Source of the DNA: Streptomyces silaceus
GTDB taxonomy: Bacteria > Actinomycetota > Actinomycetes > Streptomycetales > Streptomycetaceae
Reading direction: 5' to 3'
DNA length: 52,978 nucleotides
Assembly (NCBI RefSeq): GCF_001419745.1
Contig: NZ_LIRJ01000040.1
Coordinates: 1 to 52,978, forward strand
Part shown: piece by piece, positions 50,720 through 52,978 of the stretch
Position numbering within the stretch: position 1 is the first letter of the stretch
Layout of the letters: each line of letters starts with the position of its first letter
Position numbers and translations under genes: made by a program
Notes under the pieces: model-generated
The model's input: only the letters and a program-made list of their open reading frames with translations
Databases searched by the model: none
Told to the model about the DNA's origin: nothing

Positions 50720-51217
50720 ATGCCCGCACCCGTGACCACCCCCGAACTCCAGCTCCTGCGCGCCGACCACGCGCCCGAGCTGCTCGCCTTCGAGCAGGCG
50801 AACCGCGCGTACTTCGCGGCGACGGTGCCCGACCGGGGCGACGCCTACTTCCGCGCATTCGACGCGCGGCTCGCCGCTCTCCTCGCCGAACAGGCCGCGG
50901 GAGTCTGCTACTTCCATGTGCTGGTGGCCGAAGGGGGCGAGATCCTCGGGCGGATGAACCTGGTGGACGTCGCCGACGGCGGGGCCGAACTCGGCTACCG
51001 CGTCGCGGAGAAGGCCACCGGACAGGGGCTCGCCACGCGGGCCGTCCTGGAGGTGTGCGACCTCGCCGTCGGCGCGTACGGACTGACCGGGCTGCGGGCC
51101 GCGACGACGCTCGACAACCCCGGCTCGCACGCCGTGCTCACCCGCACCGGCTTCGTGCCCGGCGGCGACATCGTGCTCGACGGGCGCCCGGGGACCCGCT
51201 ACACCCTGACGCTCTGA
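50720..51217 (+). CDS. GNAT-family N-acetyltransferase (RimJ/RimL-like)
   Basis: A 165-residue GNAT enzyme. LQLLRADHAPELLAFEQANRAYFAATV is the RimJ/L-type opening, ELGYRVAEKATGQGLATRAVLEVCDLAV the acetyl-CoA loop and TLDNPGSHAVLTRTGFV the last conserved segment. TAAGGT (50708-50713) lies six bases before the ATG and there is no ribosome site, so the message is probably leaderless. The target, ribosomal protein or small amine, is unknown. Confidence 0.92.
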   Translation: MPAPVTTPELQLLRADHAPELLAFEQANRAYFAATVPDRGDAYFRAFDARLAALLAEQAAGVCYFHVLVAEGGEILGRMNLVDVADGGAELGYRVAEKATGQGLATRAVLEVCDLAVGAYGLTGLRAATTLDNPGSHAVLTRTGFVPGGDIVLDGRPGTRYTLTL

Positions 51218-51248
51218 CGCCCGCCCACCGGGCGGCCCCTCGCGGGGC

Positions 51249-52082
51249 TCAGCCGGTGCGGGGCCGCGACTCGTGCAGCCGCGTGTGATAGCGGCCCGCC
51301 GACTCCAGGCCGGTGGGGTCCTGGCCCGCCAGGATCACCTGACGGACGGCGTCGCGCCGCTCCTCCGGGCTGGTGAAGAGCCGTTGCGGATACGTCCGTG
51401 AGGAGTCCGTGACCGTGCCCAGGCCGTGCGCGGCGAGCGTCGCGGCGATGCGCTCGTACGGCACCGTGCGCAGCACGAACGCGCTCACCCACACCGGCCG
51501 CCGAGCGCAGCCGAGCAGCGCGTCGAAGGTGCGGTGCGAGATGTAGCCGATACCCCCGGTGACCGTGATCAGACCGGTCCGTGCGACCGCGCCGCACAGC
51601 TGCGGACTGGGCGGGACCCGCTCCAGGTTCTCGGCATACGCCTCGTCGAGCAGCCCCGCGTCCAGGGCGTAGCGGGTGGCGTTCTCCGCCATGTCCAGGC
51701 CGATGACCGGGGTCGCGTCGGCGCGCCGCCGCGAGGCGTAGAACTCCTTGTCCCGCTCGACGAGTTCGGCCGGCGTGAGCGCGGCGGCCTCGGCCGAGGT
51801 GTAGTGCGCGTACAGGTCGTCGAGCGTGAGGTCGTGGTTGAGGAGCGCGGCGTTGATGCCGTACGAGCAGCACACGTCCAGGACGGTGACGGGGCCCTCG
51901 TCGCCGGGGACCCGGGCGCGCAGCTCACGGGTGCGGCGGAAGACCGTCTGGGCGTGGTGCGGTATCTCGTACGCGTAGGGGGCGAGCGTCCGGAAGTAGG
52001 CGCGCGGGTCCGGCTGGTCGTAGATGTCGTCGAACCGGGTCTTGCCCGATGCTGTCCTTGTCCTGTGCCGGTCTGTGGCCAT
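51249..52082 (-). CDS. SAM-dependent methyltransferase, class I fold
   Basis: A 277-residue protein. VLDVCCSYGINAALL (residues 68-82) is motif I, with an unusual double cysteine, and PVIGLDMAENATRYALDAGLL follows the acidic-loop strand. Further on, GLITVTGGIGYIS replaces a typical motif IV. The C-terminus has RTYPQRLFTSPEERRDAVR. It is probably an uncharacterised methyltransferase. GGAGGTG lies five to six bases before the ATG. It diverges from a second methyltransferase gene. Confidence 0.82.
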   Translation of the reverse strand: MATDRHRTRTASGKTRFDDIYDQPDPRAYFRTLAPYAYEIPHHAQTVFRRTRELRARVPGDEGPVTVLDVCCSYGINAALLNHDLTLDDLYAHYTSAEAAALTPAELVERDKEFYASRRRADATPVIGLDMAENATRYALDAGLLDEAYAENLERVPPSPQLCGAVARTGLITVTGGIGYISHRTFDALLGCARRPVWVSAFVLRTVPYERIAATLAAHGLGTVTDSSRTYPQRLFTSPEERRDAVRQVILAGQDPTGLESAGRYHTRLHESRPRTG

Positions 52083-52234
52083 GGAGCACCTCCGGGTGGC
52101 GAGGAGCGGTCTGGGGCAGACGTGCACCTCTACCGGACCCCTGCCACCCCCGGTAGACCTCGTGGCGGTAACAGGCCACGGCACCGCCCGCTCGCCGCGC
52201 CCGTGCCACCGCCCCGCTGGATACCCTGGAGCCG

Positions 52235-52978
52235 ATGTTCACCTCCCAGGGTCCCACGCTGCGTGAGCTGGCCGTTCAGGCGCTCTCCTCCACCGAGCAC
52301 GGCTACGACCTGCTCGCCCCCAAGTTCGACCACACACCGTTCCGCACGCCTGACCGATTTCTGGCGGCCACCGCCGACGCCCTGCGCCCCCTCGGCCCCT
52401 TCGAGGCGGGCCTGGACGTGTGCTGCGGCACCGGGGCGGGCGTCGAGGCGCTGCTGCCGCTGTGCCGCGAGCGGGTCACGGGCGTGGACTTCAGCGCGGG
52501 GATGCTGGCCGCCGCCGAGGCCGGGGTGCCGGTGCCCCAGGACGGCCCCGCGGTCGACTGGGTACGGGCCGACGCCCGCGCCCTGCCCTTCACCGGGGGT
52601 TTCGACCTGGCCGTCAGCTTCGGCGCGTTCGGCCACTTCCTCCCCGCGGAGCGGCCCGCGCTCTTCGCGGGCGTCCACCGGGCGCTGCGCCCCGGCGGCC
52701 TCTTCGTGTTCCCGATCGGCGCGCCGCAGTCCTTCGCCTCCCCGTGGTACTGGGCGCTGCTCGGCTTCGACGGCGTGATGCGGGCGCGGAACCTGCTGTG
52801 GCGGCCGCCGTTCGTCATGTACTACCGCACCTTCCCGCTCGGCGGGGTGCGCGACGACCTCGTGGATGCCGGGTTCGAGGTGCGGCTGCGGCCCCTGGAG
52901 GAGTTCGGCCGCCGCCCCGACGGCAGCCCGCACTGGCGCCTGGTGGTGGCCAGGAAGGCGGAGGGAGCGGCCGGCCGC
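52235..52978 (+). CDS. SAM-dependent methyltransferase, cut by the window end
   Basis: At least 248 residues without a stop before the window ends. GLDVCCGTGAGVEALLPLCRERVTGVDFSAGMLAAAEAG (from about residue 59) carries motif I and the following acidic residue; WVRADARALPF is motif II-like, and HRALRPGGLFVFP is motif III. This is a classic class I methyltransferase. TACCCT (52222-52227) lies seven bases before the ATG, again suggesting a leaderless mRNA. The last residues are missing. Confidence 0.9.
   Translation, partial: MFTSQGPTLRELAVQALSSTEHGYDLLAPKFDHTPFRTPDRFLAATADALRPLGPFEAGLDVCCGTGAGVEALLPLCRERVTGVDFSAGMLAAAEAGVPVPQDGPAVDWVRADARALPFTGGFDLAVSFGAFGHFLPAERPALFAGVHRALRPGGLFVFPIGAPQSFASPWYWALLGFDGVMRARNLLWRPPFVMYYRTFPLGGVRDDLVDAGFEVRLRPLEEFGRRPDGSPHWRLVVARKAEGAAGR

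Overview
This window reads as a chromosomal segment of a Streptomyces species or close relative. GC content is very high with strong GC bias at third codon positions. Starts are mixed ATG/GTG. The gene set is typical of the genus: a ureABCFGD operon, two Streptomyces subtilisin inhibitor (SSI) homologues, a Tat-exported TagC-like protein, MurT/GatD, DUF574 methyltransferase and an ECF42-type sigma factor with a DGPF partner. I see no insertion sequence, integrase, phage gene, tRNA, rRNA or CRISPR array. Functions were assigned by eye from translated sequence and motifs; no database search was run.

Layout. 1-2.5 kb: a short hypothetical ORF, an orphan Phd/YefM antitoxin, and a membrane protein divergent from a TetR regulator, with twin operator-like repeats between them. 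2.5-7.4 kb: complete urease operon ureA-B-C-F-G-D with a GlnR-like half-box upstream and a 30-bp perfect palindrome at its end. 7.4-11.2 kb: SDR epimerase, lysophospholipid acyltransferase, SSI-like secreted inhibitor, a 52-residue membrane protein, CtaG-like cytochrome oxidase assembly protein. 11.2-15.1 kb: phosphofructokinase, MurT-GatD lipid II amidation pair, peptide deformylase. 15.1-18.8 kb: TetR divergent from an acyl-CoA dehydrogenase, nucleotidyltransferase, DinB protein. 18.8-23.6 kb: TagC-like Tat protein, MarR-MFS pair with a striking operator array, isochorismatase-fold protein, GNAT. 23.6-25.7 kb: type III polyketide synthase with an XRE/MmyB-like regulator. 26-29.5 kb: Gfo/Idh oxidoreductase, then an MFS exporter with a collagen-like N-terminal tail coupled to a TetR. 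29.5-31.7 kb: asparagine synthetase preceded by 21-bp repeats.

31.7-38.1 kb: small hypothetical, TauE/SafE permease divergent from LysR, sigma factor/DGPF pair, MMPL transporter. 38.2-42 kb: dihydrolipoyl dehydrogenase, DUF574 methyltransferase, a leaderless short ORF upstream of a TauD-family dioxygenase. 42-45.7 kb: GNAT-IclR operon divergent from an acyl-CoA dehydrogenase/CoA-transferase operon. 45.7-49 kb: YunG-like protein, cupin, canonical SSI, diaminopropionate ammonia-lyase. 49-50.7 kb: a secreted alpha/beta-hydrolase gene broken by several deletions. 50.7 kb to end: GNAT and two divergent SAM-dependent methyltransferases, the last cut by the window edge.

Common themes are regulator-target pairs whose intergenic DNA shows clear dyads or iterons (TetR/1.8 kb, TetR/15.8 kb, MarR/20.1 kb, TetR/27.2 kb, LysR/33.1 kb, IclR/43.3 kb) and many genes with a TANNNT-like -10 box six or seven bases before the start codon, implying leaderless mRNAs.
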